Origin: Magnetospirillum sulfuroxidans
Lineage (GTDB): Bacteria; Pseudomonadota; Alphaproteobacteria; Rhodospirillales; Magnetospirillaceae
Assembly: GCF_018224925.1 (NCBI RefSeq)
Contig: NZ_JAGTUF010000014.1
Coordinates: 35,988-99,987, forward strand
DNA length: 64,000 nt
Direction of reading: 5' to 3'
The position numbers were made by a program, and so were the translations under genes. The notes under the pieces were generated by a model. The model saw nothing but the letters and a program-made list of their open reading frames with translations, was not told the DNA's origin and did no database searches. How positions within the stretch are numbered: the first letter of the stretch is position 1; each line of letters begins with the position of its first letter. Shown piece after piece: positions 18,781 through 26,674 of this stretch.

Positions 18781-19344
18781 GCGTGCCCAGCGTTGGGCGG
18801 CCTCGGCGACCCGGCGGCCAAGATGGGCGGCGGTCTTGCGGTCGGATTGCGGCGGCGTCAGCTCGGCCGCTTCATCGGCATTGGCCTGGGCCATGGCGCC
18901 AAGGAAGCTGCCCAAGCGGTTCAGATCATCGACGCTGCCCTTGGAATTGTTGTTGCCGGGCAACAGGCCCAGGCCAACCCAGACCATGCCGTGCTGGGCG
19001 GCGAAAACCGCCAATTGCTGAAGCGTGGCCAGTTTGTCGCCGCTTTGGCTGGCGGAGACGGTGAAACCCGCCGCCAGCTTGTCTTGCCAGCCGCGGCCAT
19101 ACCAGATCTTGGCGGTGGCATCCATGAAGGTCTTAAAGCCGGCGGAGGCCGAGCCCATGTATGTGGGGCTGCCGAAGATGATGGCGTCGGCGCCATCAAG
19201 CAGCGCCTGCTTGGCTTCGAAATCTTCGACCGGAACCAGATGGGTGGTGGTGCCGGCCACTTCGTTGGCGCCGTCGGCGACCGCCTGGGCGACGGCGGCG
19301 GTGTGGCCGAAGCCGGAATGATAGACGATGGCGATGCTGGTCAT
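18778..19344 (-). CDS. WrbA-like flavodoxin / NAD(P)H:quinone oxidoreductase
   Basis: A 188-residue flavodoxin-fold protein that should bind FMN and reduce quinones or other electrophiles. The phosphate-binding loop YHSGFGHTAAVA is near the N-terminus; GSPTYMGSASAGFKTFMD and the later SASQSGDK and LPGNNNSKGS segments are typical of the WrbA/NAD(P)H dehydrogenase group. The ATG at 19344 has AAGGAAG upstream. Its stop codon lies inside the end of a repeat element. It is about 50 bases downstream of an Rrf2 regulator on the same strand, which probably controls it in response to redox or electrophile stress. Confidence 0.82.
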   Translation of the reverse strand: MTSIAIVYHSGFGHTAAVAQAVADGANEVAGTTTHLVPVEDFEAKQALLDGADAIIFGSPTYMGSASAGFKTFMDATAKIWYGRGWQDKLAAGFTVSASQSGDKLATLQQLAVFAAQHGMVWVGLGLLPGNNNSKGSVDDLNRLGSFLGAMAQANADEAAELTPPQSDRKTAAHLGRRVAEAAQRWAR

Positions 19345-19356
19345 GGGGCTTCCTTT

Positions 19357-19373
19357 GTAATGGTTGTTATTAC
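19357..19373. promoter_or_regulatory. Inverted repeat before the WrbA-like gene, possible Rrf2 operator
   Basis: GTAAT and ATTAC separated by 7 bases, 13 bases before the gene start, inside a nearby TGTAA/TTACA pair. A second symmetric site (AGATA, 8 bases, TATCT at 19821-19838) lies just upstream of the Rrf2 gene; both contain a TTACAT/ATGTAA core. This fits autoregulation plus control of the flavodoxin gene. Confidence 0.35.
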
Positions 19374-19394
19374 GGTTACATTTGAAGGTAAATT

Positions 19395-19817
19395 TTACTG
19401 GCAGGCGCGGATGTTGCCGATGACTTCCGCGAGCAAGGTGGTGGCCAAGACGGCTTCCCGCGCCGCTTCGGCCCGATCGAGAACCCGGCGCAAGACCGGT
19501 TGGATGCCGCGCCCCACCGGGCATTTCTGGTTGGGCGGCTGGTTGTGCAAGGCTGGCGTATCGTCATCGTCCACCGCCCGTTGGATGTCCAACAAGGTGA
19601 TGTGCTCCGGCGCTTTGGCCAGCAACGAGCCGCCGTTGCTTCCGCGGATCGAGGTCACTAACTCAGCCTTGGCCAAGGCTGACAAAATGCGGCGGATGAC
19701 CACCGGGTTGGTATTGACGCTGCCGGCGATCCATTCCGAGGTGAGGGGCTGTCCATCCTCCATGCCCAGCAAGGCGCAGGTGTGAACGGCAACGGCGAAA
19801 CGGCAATTCTTGCTCAT
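19395..19817 (-). CDS. Rrf2-family transcriptional regulator
   Basis: A 140-residue winged-helix regulator. The N-terminal MSKNCRFAVAVHTCALL and the SEWIAGSVNTNPVVIRRILSALAKAELVTSIRGSNGG segment show the Rrf2 helix-turn-helix and wing. The three-cysteine Fe-S cluster of NsrR/IscR is absent; only Cys5, Cys14 and one in QKCPVG are seen, so it is closer to YwnA/HypR-type thiol-based sensors. It lies immediately upstream of the WrbA-like gene, its probable target. Confidence 0.85.
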   Translation of the reverse strand: MSKNCRFAVAVHTCALLGMEDGQPLTSEWIAGSVNTNPVVIRRILSALAKAELVTSIRGSNGGSLLAKAPEHITLLDIQRAVDDDDTPALHNQPPNQKCPVGRGIQPVLRRVLDRAEAAREAVLATTLLAEVIGNIRACQ

Positions 19818-19848
19818 GCGAGATATGTAACTGTATCTGTTTCTAATG

Positions 19849-20445
19849 TCAAGGGCGTTTGCGCCAGACGACGCTCAGATTGTTGGCGGGCATGGCGATG
19901 GTGTCTTGCAGTTCAAGTCCGGCCGCCTGGGCCAGGGCATCGACCGCCTCCAGATCGCGCACCCCCCAACGCGGATCACGGGAACGCAGATCGGCATCGA
20001 AGGCGGTGTTCGAGGGAGCGCTCTGGCCGCCGCGCTTGAACGGTCCATAGACGGCCAAGATGCCGCCAGCCGGCAAGATGCGGCCGGCGCCTTCCATCAG
20101 CCCGACGCAGGATTCCCACGGGCTGATGTGGATCATGTTGGCGCAAAAGACCATGTCGGCGCTTTCGACGGGCCAGGGCAACTGGGCGACATCCAGCAGC
20201 AGGGGCGGGGCGATCCGATCGGTCAGTCCCTCGTCATGGCGCCATGCGGCGATGGAGCCAAGGCAATCAGGGTCGCCATCGCTGGGTTGCCAGCGCAATC
20301 CCGGGACCTGCGACGTAAACCAGCAGGCATGTTCGCCACTACCCGATGCGATTTCCAAAACCACCCCTTCGGGTGGGAGCCATGGCCGCAAGGCATCCAA
20401 GATCGGCCCACGGTTTCGGCCGGTTGCCGGGTAATGTCGCTTCAT
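19849..20445 (-). CDS. DUF938 SAM-dependent methyltransferase-like protein
   Basis: A protein of 198 residues with a class I methyltransferase fold: motif I VLEIASGSGEHACWF, then WQPSDGD, FCANMIHISPWE and GGILAVYGPF. The N-terminal RHYPATGRNRGPIL is characteristic of DUF938. The substrate is unknown. The ATG at 20445 is used; an in-frame GTG at 20460 is also possible. It faces away from the candidate small RNA at 20512. Confidence 0.8.
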   Translation of the reverse strand: MKRHYPATGRNRGPILDALRPWLPPEGVVLEIASGSGEHACWFTSQVPGLRWQPSDGDPDCLGSIAAWRHDEGLTDRIAPPLLLDVAQLPWPVESADMVFCANMIHISPWESCVGLMEGAGRILPAGGILAVYGPFKRGGQSAPSNTAFDADLRSRDPRWGVRDLEAVDALAQAAGLELQDTIAMPANNLSVVWRKRP

Positions 20446-20499
20446 TGGGAAAATATCCACTTCATCATAAGGCTATTCCAAAGGGTAGGCGATTGTGGT

Positions 20500-20505
20500 T
20501 ATAGT
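20500..20505 (+). promoter_or_regulatory. -10-like element before the candidate small RNA
   Basis: TATAGT lies 7 bases before the proposed start of the RNA at 20512. No good -35 hexamer was found at the usual distance. Confidence 0.4.
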
Positions 20506-20511
20506 GCCGCC

Positions 20512-20602
20512 AGCCGCCGTCCCGAGACGGCGGCGGGAGAACGATCGTAAAGCGTATCTCCTCCTCAAGACTTAGGGGCGGGCCTTGGCTCGCCCTTTTT
20601 TT
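20512..20602 (+). ncRNA. Candidate small RNA with anti-Shine-Dalgarno loop
   Basis: A gene-free stretch showing the complete layout of a bacterial trans-acting sRNA: a TATAGT -10 element just upstream, a 9-bp hairpin with CCGA loop (20513-20534), about 40 bases of single-stranded linker holding TCTCCTCCTC (20557-20566, complementary to AGGAGG-type ribosome-binding sites), and a strong terminator (stem 20576-20595, then seven T). CCUCCUC-bearing sRNAs are a known theme in alphaproteobacteria (for example CcsR-type RNAs in Rhodobacter). No coding gene lies upstream on this strand, so the terminator is otherwise unexplained. Confidence 0.6.
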
Positions 20603-20610
20603 GTCGGCGG

Positions 20611-20644
20611 AAAACAAAAGGCCCCATCCAGTGGACGGGGCCTT
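20611..20644 (-). terminator. Intrinsic terminator after trxA
   Basis: AAGGCCCC and GGGGCCTT frame a hairpin 28 bases after the trxA stop, followed on the minus strand by TTTTGTTTT. Confidence 0.85.
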
Positions 20645-20671
20645 GAATACAGGTGATGACCAAACCAGGCC

Positions 20672-20986
20672 TTACAGGCTGGACTGGACCCATTCCACCA
20701 GTTTGCTTTTCGGCAGAGCGCCGATCTTGGTGGCGGCGACCTGGCCATCCTTGAAAATCATCAAGGTGGGGATGCCGCGCACGCCGTACTTGCCCGGAGT
20801 GCCCGGATTCTCGTCGATATTGATCTTGGCGACGGTCAGCTTCCCTTCCAGGTCCTTGGCCAATTCTTCCAGGGTCGGGGCGATCTGGCGGCACGGGCCG
20901 CACCATTCGGCCCAGAAATCCACCAGGACCGGGCCAGAGGCCTTAAGAACATCGGCCTCGAAGGTCTGGTCAGTCACATTCATCAT
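20672..20986 (-). CDS. trxA: Thioredoxin
   Basis: A 104-residue thioredoxin, the general cytoplasmic protein disulfide reductant. The redox motif WCGPC is at residues 28-32; [39 protein letters not shown] and a cis-Pro complete the fold. AAGGAAG precedes the ATG pair at 20983-20986. The upstream region contains a palindromic repeat. A terminator follows. Confidence 0.97.
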   Translation of the reverse strand: MMNVTDQTFEADVLKASGPVLVDFWAEWCGPCRQIAPTLEELAKDLEGKLTVAKINIDENPGTPGKYGVRGIPTLMIFKDGQVAATKIGALPKSKLVEWVQSSL

Positions 20987-21106
20987 AGCCGTCTTCCTTG
21001 CGCTCTGTTTGTCGTATCGGAGCCAGTGGAGGCGCCGACAGGTCTTGGGCATCACTCTAGGAATCTGTTTGCGGGGCGTCAAGCGGAGCCCTGAAAATCC
21101 CATCCG

Positions 21107-21195
21107 CCCCTCGTGGTCCGATCCAGAGAAAAGGTTCATTTGCATGAGCCGCCTGTCTGGAGAATCGGCCCCCGAAATCAACGAATTATGCACTG
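21107..21195 (-). repeat. Dispersed palindromic repeat, copy A
   Basis: Read on the minus strand this matches the repeat at 31960-32045 over about 90 bases, with shared blocks CAGTGCA.AATTCGTTGATT, TCCAGACAG.CGG.TCATGC and CGGACCA.GAGGGG. In this copy the internal palindrome is imperfect. It lies in the gap between trxA and the HU gene. Confidence 0.7.
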
Positions 21196-21240
21196 ATCCG
21201 TGCAGATGGTTCGGGGGGGCCGTCTGCACGGATCAGTGCA
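21189..21240. repeat. 18-bp perfect inverted repeat upstream of trxA
   Basis: TGCACTGATCCGTGCAGA (21189-21206) and its exact complement (21223-21240) are separated by 16 bases containing a run of G. It overlaps the end of repeat copy A. It lacks a T-run, so it is a structural or binding element rather than a standard terminator. Confidence 0.8.
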
Positions 21241-21281
21241 CAAGATGGGGGGGCGGGGAAAAAGCTCAATGGTGGCGGACA

Positions 21282-21315
21282 AAGAAAAACCCCCCGACCC
21301 ATGGGGGCGGGGGGT
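21282..21315 (-). terminator. Intrinsic terminator after the HU gene
   Basis: ACCCCCC and GGGGGGT arms around a CCATGG-centred loop, followed on the minus strand by TTTTTCTTT; 22 bases after the stop. Confidence 0.8.
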
Positions 21316-21337
21316 GAAGATTGGGAAAGTCCCGATC

Positions 21338-21616
21338 TTACTTGCCGTTGACGGCTTCCTTCAGACCCTTGCCAGCCGAGAATTTCGGCTGCTTCGAGGC
21401 GGGGATTTGAATCTTTTCGCCAGTGCGGGGGTTGCGGCCTTCCGAAGCGGCGCGGCTCGCGACCGAGAAGCTGCCGAAACCAACCAGACGCACCTCATCG
21501 CCGCCCTTCAGGGCCGCGGTGATCGCTTCGAACACGCCATCGACGGCCTTTTCCGAATCAGCCTTGGTCAGGCCAGAAAGCTCGGCGACGCGCGAAACCA
21601 GATCAGCCTTATTCAT
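21338..21616 (-). CDS. hupB: HU-type DNA-binding protein
   Basis: A 92-residue nucleoid protein of the HU/IHF family. It begins MNKADLVSRVAE and carries the signature VGFGSFSVASRAASEGRNP and the DNA-intercalating proline arm (GRNPRTGEKIQIPASK), followed by FSAGKGLKEAVN. The sequence is closer to HU than to IHF subunits. It is a single-gene unit with its own terminator. Confidence 0.95.
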   Translation of the reverse strand: MNKADLVSRVAELSGLTKADSEKAVDGVFEAITAALKGGDEVRLVGFGSFSVASRAASEGRNPRTGEKIQIPASKQPKFSAGKGLKEAVNGK

Positions 21617-21720
21617 GGGTAATCGTTCCCCTGTAAGATTTTAAAGTGCGGACCCATCCGTATCCCCACCCCAATGCCAGAGCCCCACTTTCCCGTCAAT
21701 GGGAGAAATGCTTGAAACCC

Positions 21721-23415
21721 TCAGCGGAAGCCGGTTTGCAGCAAAAGTTTGTGGAATTCTCGCAGGTGTTGCTCAGCCTTACCCGTTTCAGGGACACTGG
21801 CCAGGAACTTTTCCTCGAATTGCGGTTGGCGCAAATGTTCGATTACGCGCGACCGCGCCAGGTCCAGCGACTTGCCTTCGATCAAAACGCCGGAACCGCA
21901 GAACTTGATCAGGCGGATGGCGCGCAGCGCCAATGGATCGTCGGGCTTGTCGATCTTTTCGATCACTTCCTCGTCCAGCAGATAACGGGCCAGGACCTCG
22001 TCGACATGGCGGCCCAGACCACCACGGGTTTCGGTTTCCAGAGCCTCGGCGGCCAGCAGGTTGCGATTGGCGGCGGCCAATGCGGTCATCCGTTCTGGCG
22101 GCGGCTTGCGGATCGGCACCCATTTGTTGATGTGGTCGGCCTCGCGCACTTTGGCGATCAGCAGATCGGTCAGGCCGGCCCCCATGCCGCGCCCCAGCGG
22201 CCCATCGGCCAGGGCCAGCAGGTATTGAACCCCCAGCGTATGATCGCTGAAGGCCGACAGGGCCAAATCGATGGCCTGCGAGGCCGTCACCGTGCCCAGA
22301 TGGGCATGGATGCGGGTGATGCGGTGCAAGATGGCCTCGGCCATGGCGCCGCCGCCCAGCACGCCCTTGTGGCTGACCACCCGGTGCATGACCTTGCAGA
22401 AGGTTTCGAATTCCTGCTTGGGTTCGTTGCGCGATAGCGGATTGGCCCCCCCCAATTCGCGGATTACCCGCGACAGCAGGACCGTCTTGGCCTGTTCAAG
22501 TGTGCCGGTGGCGAACAGGGCATTGAGGCCGCCAAAGATTTCCGGTGAGAATTTGGCCGGTTCGGCCTTGCCCTCGGCCAGATTGCACAATTGGATCAGC
22601 GCCGCCCCCAGATTGGACTGGAAGCCCAGCAGATCTTGAATCAGTTGGGCCGAAACGACGATGTCGGCAATGATGCCGTCGATCATCGGCAGGATCGGGG
22701 TGGTGGCGGCTTCGCCGGCCCAGCCGATCAAGATCTCCAATTTCCCCAACCACGACCGCGATTCCAAAAGCCTGAGGCTGATCATCGACAGGCACAGATA
22801 GGGGTGTTCCTCGCCGCCCTTTTCCACCTCGGCCAGGATGTCGGCCAAGGTCTTGGGCACCTTGAGCTTGCGGGCGGCGAATTTGCGCCCCCGCGCCACC
22901 AATTCGTCCCAGCTTTTCGACAAGAAGTCGCGACGGGCCTTGGCGTCCCCGCCAGCGGCCGCCGCCTGCAATGTCGCTATCCGGTCAATGGCGGCGAACA
23001 GCAGACTGCCCTTGTCGGCGAAGCGCTTCATTTCAGCGGCCGAATGCAACATCTCGGTGGGGGTGACCGTCACGTCGTCGAGATATTTGCGCACCAGCCG
23101 TCCCATGGTCAGCCGGGCTTCGGGGGCGAAGAAATCGGCCAATTGGGTGCACAAAGGGGCGTCACTGACCGGTGACAGCGACACGTCGGCGACGGAAGCC
23201 CGTAATGTCGTCGTCTTTTCTTGTATAACCGTTTCGGTGTGCAGGCCGTCCAGACGGCGGAAGTCGCGCACCACCCGGACCGCGCTGTGGTTGCCCTTTT
23301 GCAGCAGGTTGTCGGCGAAGGCCTTGGCCTTATCCTCGTCATCGGCGAATTGGGCGACAACCCAATGCTTGTCGGCCATGACCTGGATTTCAAACGAGAC
23401 GTTGGGGCTGGCCAT
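21721..23415 (-). CDS. Large conserved-looking protein of unknown function
   Basis: Not recognised. A 564-residue soluble protein without signal peptide or membrane segments. The first 60 residues (HWVVAQFADDEDKAKAFADNLL, then HSAVRVVRDFRRLDG) look like a small alpha/beta domain; the rest is strongly helical, with regular leucines suggesting a helical-repeat architecture. It starts 3 bases after the Sel1-repeat gene, so the two are cotranscribed and probably act together. No catalytic motif was found. Confidence 0.75.
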   Translation of the reverse strand: MASPNVSFEIQVMADKHWVVAQFADDEDKAKAFADNLLQKGNHSAVRVVRDFRRLDGLHTETVIQEKTTTLRASVADVSLSPVSDAPLCTQLADFFAPEARLTMGRLVRKYLDDVTVTPTEMLHSAAEMKRFADKGSLLFAAIDRIATLQAAAAGGDAKARRDFLSKSWDELVARGRKFAARKLKVPKTLADILAEVEKGGEEHPYLCLSMISLRLLESRSWLGKLEILIGWAGEAATTPILPMIDGIIADIVVSAQLIQDLLGFQSNLGAALIQLCNLAEGKAEPAKFSPEIFGGLNALFATGTLEQAKTVLLSRVIRELGGANPLSRNEPKQEFETFCKVMHRVVSHKGVLGGGAMAEAILHRITRIHAHLGTVTASQAIDLALSAFSDHTLGVQYLLALADGPLGRGMGAGLTDLLIAKVREADHINKWVPIRKPPPERMTALAAANRNLLAAEALETETRGGLGRHVDEVLARYLLDEEVIEKIDKPDDPLALRAIRLIKFCGSGVLIEGKSLDLARSRVIEHLRQPQFEEKFLASVPETGKAEQHLREFHKLLLQTGFR

Positions 23416-23418
23416 GGA

Positions 23419-24669
23419 TCAGCCCCCCAAGCCGCGGCGGGCGCGGCGCTGGCGCGATTGCGCCACGCCGTCGGCGCCGATGATGCGGGCCAAGGCGGCG
23501 GCGGCCTGTTGTGCGGCGGCGGCGATCTTGGCCTCGCGCGTTTGGCCGGCGACCACTTCCAGCCACAGATGGGCCTCGATCTCATCCTTATGGACGCCGT
23601 GCCCGCTCAGATGCATTCCAGCCAGATTGAGCATGGCGATATCGTTGCCGGCCAAGGCGGCGCGGCGCAGCCAATAGGCGGCCGAGGTGGGATCGCTGTC
23701 TTGCAGCATCAGCCCCAAATTGATTTGGGCCTGAATCAGTCCCTGTTCCGACGCTTGGGTATAAAAATCAAGCGCGGCCTCGCCATCGCTGCCGCGCAGC
23801 ATGTTGCCCAGATTGAACTGCGCTTCGGCGACGCCCTTGGCGGCGGCCTGGCGGTAAAAATCCTGGGCCTTGGCGCTGTCGATCTCGATGCCGTGGCCGG
23901 ATTCGTACAAGGTCCCCAGGCTGAACAAGGCGGCGGCATCGCCTTGGGCGGCGGCCTTCTTGTACCATTGCTCGGCCACCTTGGCATCGGCCGGGCAGCC
24001 GCGGCCGGCGCGGATCATGTTGGCCAGATTGTATTGGGCTTCGGCATCGCCGGCCTTGGCGGCGGCAAGATACCAGCGCAAGGCCTCGCTGTCGTTGGCG
24101 CGCACGCCCAATCCCTGATCATACATCAAGGCCAGCGAATACTGGCCGTGCGGGTCGTTGGCCTTGGCCGCCTTGCCGTACCAGGAAACGGCCTCGACCT
24201 CGTCGACCTCGGTTCCGTGACCCAAGCGGTAGGCATTGCCCAGGCTGACCCAGGCGGCGGGGGTGTTGGCTTGTTTCAAGGAATCGATATCGACGAAGCC
24301 GCCTTCCAGGTCCAAGGGGTCGGCATCGGGTTCGGGTGCCGGCAAGGGGGCATCCATGCCGCCATCGCCTTCGGGGGCGGTGGCCGGCTTCAGGCTGTCG
24401 AGCAATTCGTCCAGGCTTTGCTGGTGCCGCGACGGGGTGTCGGCGGGAGGAGTGATATCGAAGCCCTGGGCCTGCATCTGTTGCAGCGAGCGGCCGGCTT
24501 GTGGGTGCCCCTGGGCGGCGGCGCGGTGCAGCCAAAGAACGGCCTCGGCCGGATCGCGGGTCACCTTCAACCCCTGGCGATAGGCTTCGCCCAGGCTGAA
24601 TTGCGCCGTCACTTCCCCGGCTTCCGCCGCCTTACGATAGGCGGCGATGATTTCTGGTTCGCGTGCCAT
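23419..24669 (-). CDS. Sel1-like repeat (SLR) protein
   Basis: A 416-residue protein made almost entirely of Sel1/TPR-like repeats of about 36 residues: GEVTAQFSLGEAYRQG, then AAAQGHPQAG, AWVSLGNAYRLGHG, GQYSLALMYDQGLG, AQYNLANMIRAGRG, ALFSLGTLYESGHG and AQFNLGNML. Such repeats form a superhelix that scaffolds other proteins. There is no signal peptide. A low-complexity acidic and proline-rich linker lies near residues 80-130. The ATG at 24669 has GGAAGGAAGG upstream. It is coupled with the unknown 564-residue protein downstream. Confidence 0.88.
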   Translation of the reverse strand: MAREPEIIAAYRKAAEAGEVTAQFSLGEAYRQGLKVTRDPAEAVLWLHRAAAQGHPQAGRSLQQMQAQGFDITPPADTPSRHQQSLDELLDSLKPATAPEGDGGMDAPLPAPEPDADPLDLEGGFVDIDSLKQANTPAAWVSLGNAYRLGHGTEVDEVEAVSWYGKAAKANDPHGQYSLALMYDQGLGVRANDSEALRWYLAAAKAGDAEAQYNLANMIRAGRGCPADAKVAEQWYKKAAAQGDAAALFSLGTLYESGHGIEIDSAKAQDFYRQAAAKGVAEAQFNLGNMLRGSDGEAALDFYTQASEQGLIQAQINLGLMLQDSDPTSAAYWLRRAALAGNDIAMLNLAGMHLSGHGVHKDEIEAHLWLEVVAGQTREAKIAAAAQQAAAALARIIGADGVAQSRQRRARRGLGG

Positions 24670-24727
24670 CCGCCCTTCCTTCCCTGTGCTCATCAAGATG
24701 CCGCAACGGGGGCGACAAGTCGAGGGA

Positions 24728-25594
24728 TCAGGGTGCGATCACCACCCGGTTGCGGCCGTTCAGTTTGCCGTCATAAAGGGCACGGTCGGCCTGTTCGATG
24801 GCGTCATCGACCGACAGATCGGCGTTGATTTCGGCAATGCCGAAGGTGGCGGTGACCGGGATCGGGGTTCCGCGTTCATCGCTCAGGGCCAGCGCCTCGA
24901 TGGCGGCGCGAATGCGTTCCAGCACCAAGGCGCCGTTCTCGGCATTGGTGCCGGGCAGGCACAGCAGGAATTCCTCGCCGCCATAGCGATAGACCACGTC
25001 GTAAGGGCGCACGGTGGCCTTGAGCACCGTCGCCACCGCCCGCAACACCTTGTCGCCTTGGGCATGGCCGAAACCGTCATTGATCTTCTTGAAGTGATCG
25101 ATGTCGGCCAAGGCCAAGGCCAAAGGCAGTTTTTGCCGCAAGGACCGGTCACGTTCCCCCATCAGGTGACTACGCATGGATTGACGGTTGGCCAGCCCGG
25201 TCAGCGGATCGACGGTGGCCAGGACCTTCCACACTTCGCGCTCGACGCTTTGCGCGGTGGCGCCGAATTCCAGCACCGACATCATCAGCGTTTCGTAATC
25301 CGAGGTGGTGACGGTCAATCCGGCCTGGGCGCGGCCGGACAATTGGGCCGCCTTGTCGTGTACTTCGTCATGTTCGACAGCCAATTGGGCAAAACCGGAA
25401 AACTGGGCGAACGGGGTATCGCCGGCATTGCGGTGCCAGTGGTCGAACGGGCAGGCGATGGACGCCGGATCGGGAATCCTTGCCCCTTCCTCGCGGTTCA
25501 ACACGGCCTGATACCAGCGATGCAGCCAGTCGAAATGACCGGCCAAAGCCTGCTGAAAAGCGGTTAGCGAGGCAAAGACCTCTTCCGGCTTCAT
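24728..25594 (-). CDS. CZB-GGDEF diguanylate cyclase (DgcZ-like)
   Basis: A 288-residue cytoplasmic enzyme making c-di-GMP from two GTP. The N-terminal ~95 residues show the chemoreceptor zinc-binding (CZB) pattern with His20, Cys48, His75 and His79; the GGDEF domain follows, with VDPLTGLANR, DIDHFKKIND, the active-site GGEEF at residues 205-209, and an intact inhibitory-site RxxD at 196-199 (RPYD). This is the architecture of E. coli DgcZ, whose activity is inhibited by zinc. It precedes the Sel1 gene on the same strand by 58 bases. Confidence 0.88.
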   Translation of the reverse strand: MKPEEVFASLTAFQQALAGHFDWLHRWYQAVLNREEGARIPDPASIACPFDHWHRNAGDTPFAQFSGFAQLAVEHDEVHDKAAQLSGRAQAGLTVTTSDYETLMMSVLEFGATAQSVEREVWKVLATVDPLTGLANRQSMRSHLMGERDRSLRQKLPLALALADIDHFKKINDGFGHAQGDKVLRAVATVLKATVRPYDVVYRYGGEEFLLCLPGTNAENGALVLERIRAAIEALALSDERGTPIPVTATFGIAEINADLSVDDAIEQADRALYDGKLNGRNRVVIAP

Positions 25595-25661
25595 GGCGTA
25601 TCCCTATCTGATCGTTCGGGGGGGATAGCATGCTCTTTGGGTGTGTGCGCAGCAAGTGTCT

Positions 25662-26297
25662 TTAGACGCCCCACTCCAACCGCCAGTCGCCATAGGGTTG
25701 AATTTCGGGTTCCTCGCCATTGGCGCCAACCCAGGAATCGACCACGAATTCGCTGTCGGCGTCGTCGATGACAGTCACCGCCACATGTTGCAAGAAGACG
25801 GTGTAGCGGGTCACCAATTGCCCCAGGCGATGCTGTGTCAGCAGACCGGCAAGCAGCATCCGACCGAGATACGAGCGGGTGTTGACGGCCTCCGAGACGC
25901 AATCCAATTGCGTCGGATCGTCCCAATCCAGATGCCGGTTGCCGGGGGAATCGGCCCAACTGCCGTTGCGGGCGCCGACAAAGCTTTCCATCAGGGCAAT
26001 GGCGCGGCCAATTTCCTGGCGTTCCGTCGCCGCATCGGCATCGCCGTTAAATTGGCGGCGGATTTCGTCGGCTTCGTCGTTGAACAGGGCGATGACGCTG
26101 TGATGGGAACAGGCGGTGCCGGCGCAGGCGATCAGAGGGGCGGTCAACGGATCGCCAACGGGGGCGTCATTGGCGGCGATGATGGCGGCGACCTGAAGAT
26201 GCCAGTCGGTGGGGTCGGTGGCCAGCGCCGCGCTTTCCTGGGCCAAGGCAGGCGTTTGCAGCAACAGCATCGTCATCAGCACGATCAAATGCTTCAT
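25662..26297 (-). CDS. Exported protein with possible Cys-His-Asp triad
   Basis: Not assigned to a family. A 211-residue protein with a clear signal peptide (cleavage near ALAQ, residue 20). Residues in the mature part are spaced like a transglutaminase/papain-like triad: Cys133 (LDCVSEAVNTRSYL, on a helix after a loop), His171 (LQHVAVTVI, start of a strand) and Asp187 (FVVDSW). Function as a periplasmic cysteine peptidase or transglutaminase is inference. It ends the run of genes behind nadB, 8 bases after the next exported protein. Confidence 0.6.
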   Translation of the reverse strand: MKHLIVLMTMLLLQTPALAQESAALATDPTDWHLQVAAIIAANDAPVGDPLTAPLIACAGTACSHHSVIALFNDEADEIRRQFNGDADAATERQEIGRAIALMESFVGARNGSWADSPGNRHLDWDDPTQLDCVSEAVNTRSYLGRMLLAGLLTQHRLGQLVTRYTVFLQHVAVTVIDDADSEFVVDSWVGANGEEPEIQPYGDWRLEWGV

Positions 26298-26305
26298 GAG
26301 GGGCC

Positions 26306-26674
26306 TCAGCGGATGATTAGACGTCCCAACAAGACTTCCACCGCTTTTTCCGCCCCCGGCTGCTTGCGCACCAGATCAAGAGCGATGGCCTTGACGGTTG
26401 CGGCGGGGTTGCCGCGCGAAAATTCTTCCCAGGTCATGGCCGACAGGGCATGGCTGATGAGAATGCCGATGGTTTTGTCTATCTTGGTCCCTTGTTCGTG
26501 GAAGACGACGCTGGCATCGACCACGACCATATGGAAAATACCGGCTTCATCCCAATATTCGACGTTGACGGTGGGGAGTTTCACGAAAACCTCATTGCCC
26601 TTGGCGCCGCCCGAGGCTAAGGCGGGCAGGGCGGGCAAGGCCAGGACGGCCCCGAGGAAAAGCCGGCGTTTCAT
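26306..26674 (-). CDS. Small exported protein of unknown function
   Basis: A 122-residue protein with an N-terminal signal (MKRRLFLGAVLALPALPALA). The mature part has beta-rich VKLPTVNVEYWDEAG and VVVDASVVFHEQ segments and a helical C-terminus. No family was recognised; a distant likeness to FliL-type periplasmic domains is possible but weak. The start overlaps the stop of the cyclic nucleotide-binding gene by 4 bases (ATGA), so translation is coupled. Confidence 0.6.
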   Translation of the reverse strand: MKRRLFLGAVLALPALPALASGGAKGNEVFVKLPTVNVEYWDEAGIFHMVVVDASVVFHEQGTKIDKTIGILISHALSAMTWEEFSRGNPAATVKAIALDLVRKQPGAEKAVEVLLGRLIIR

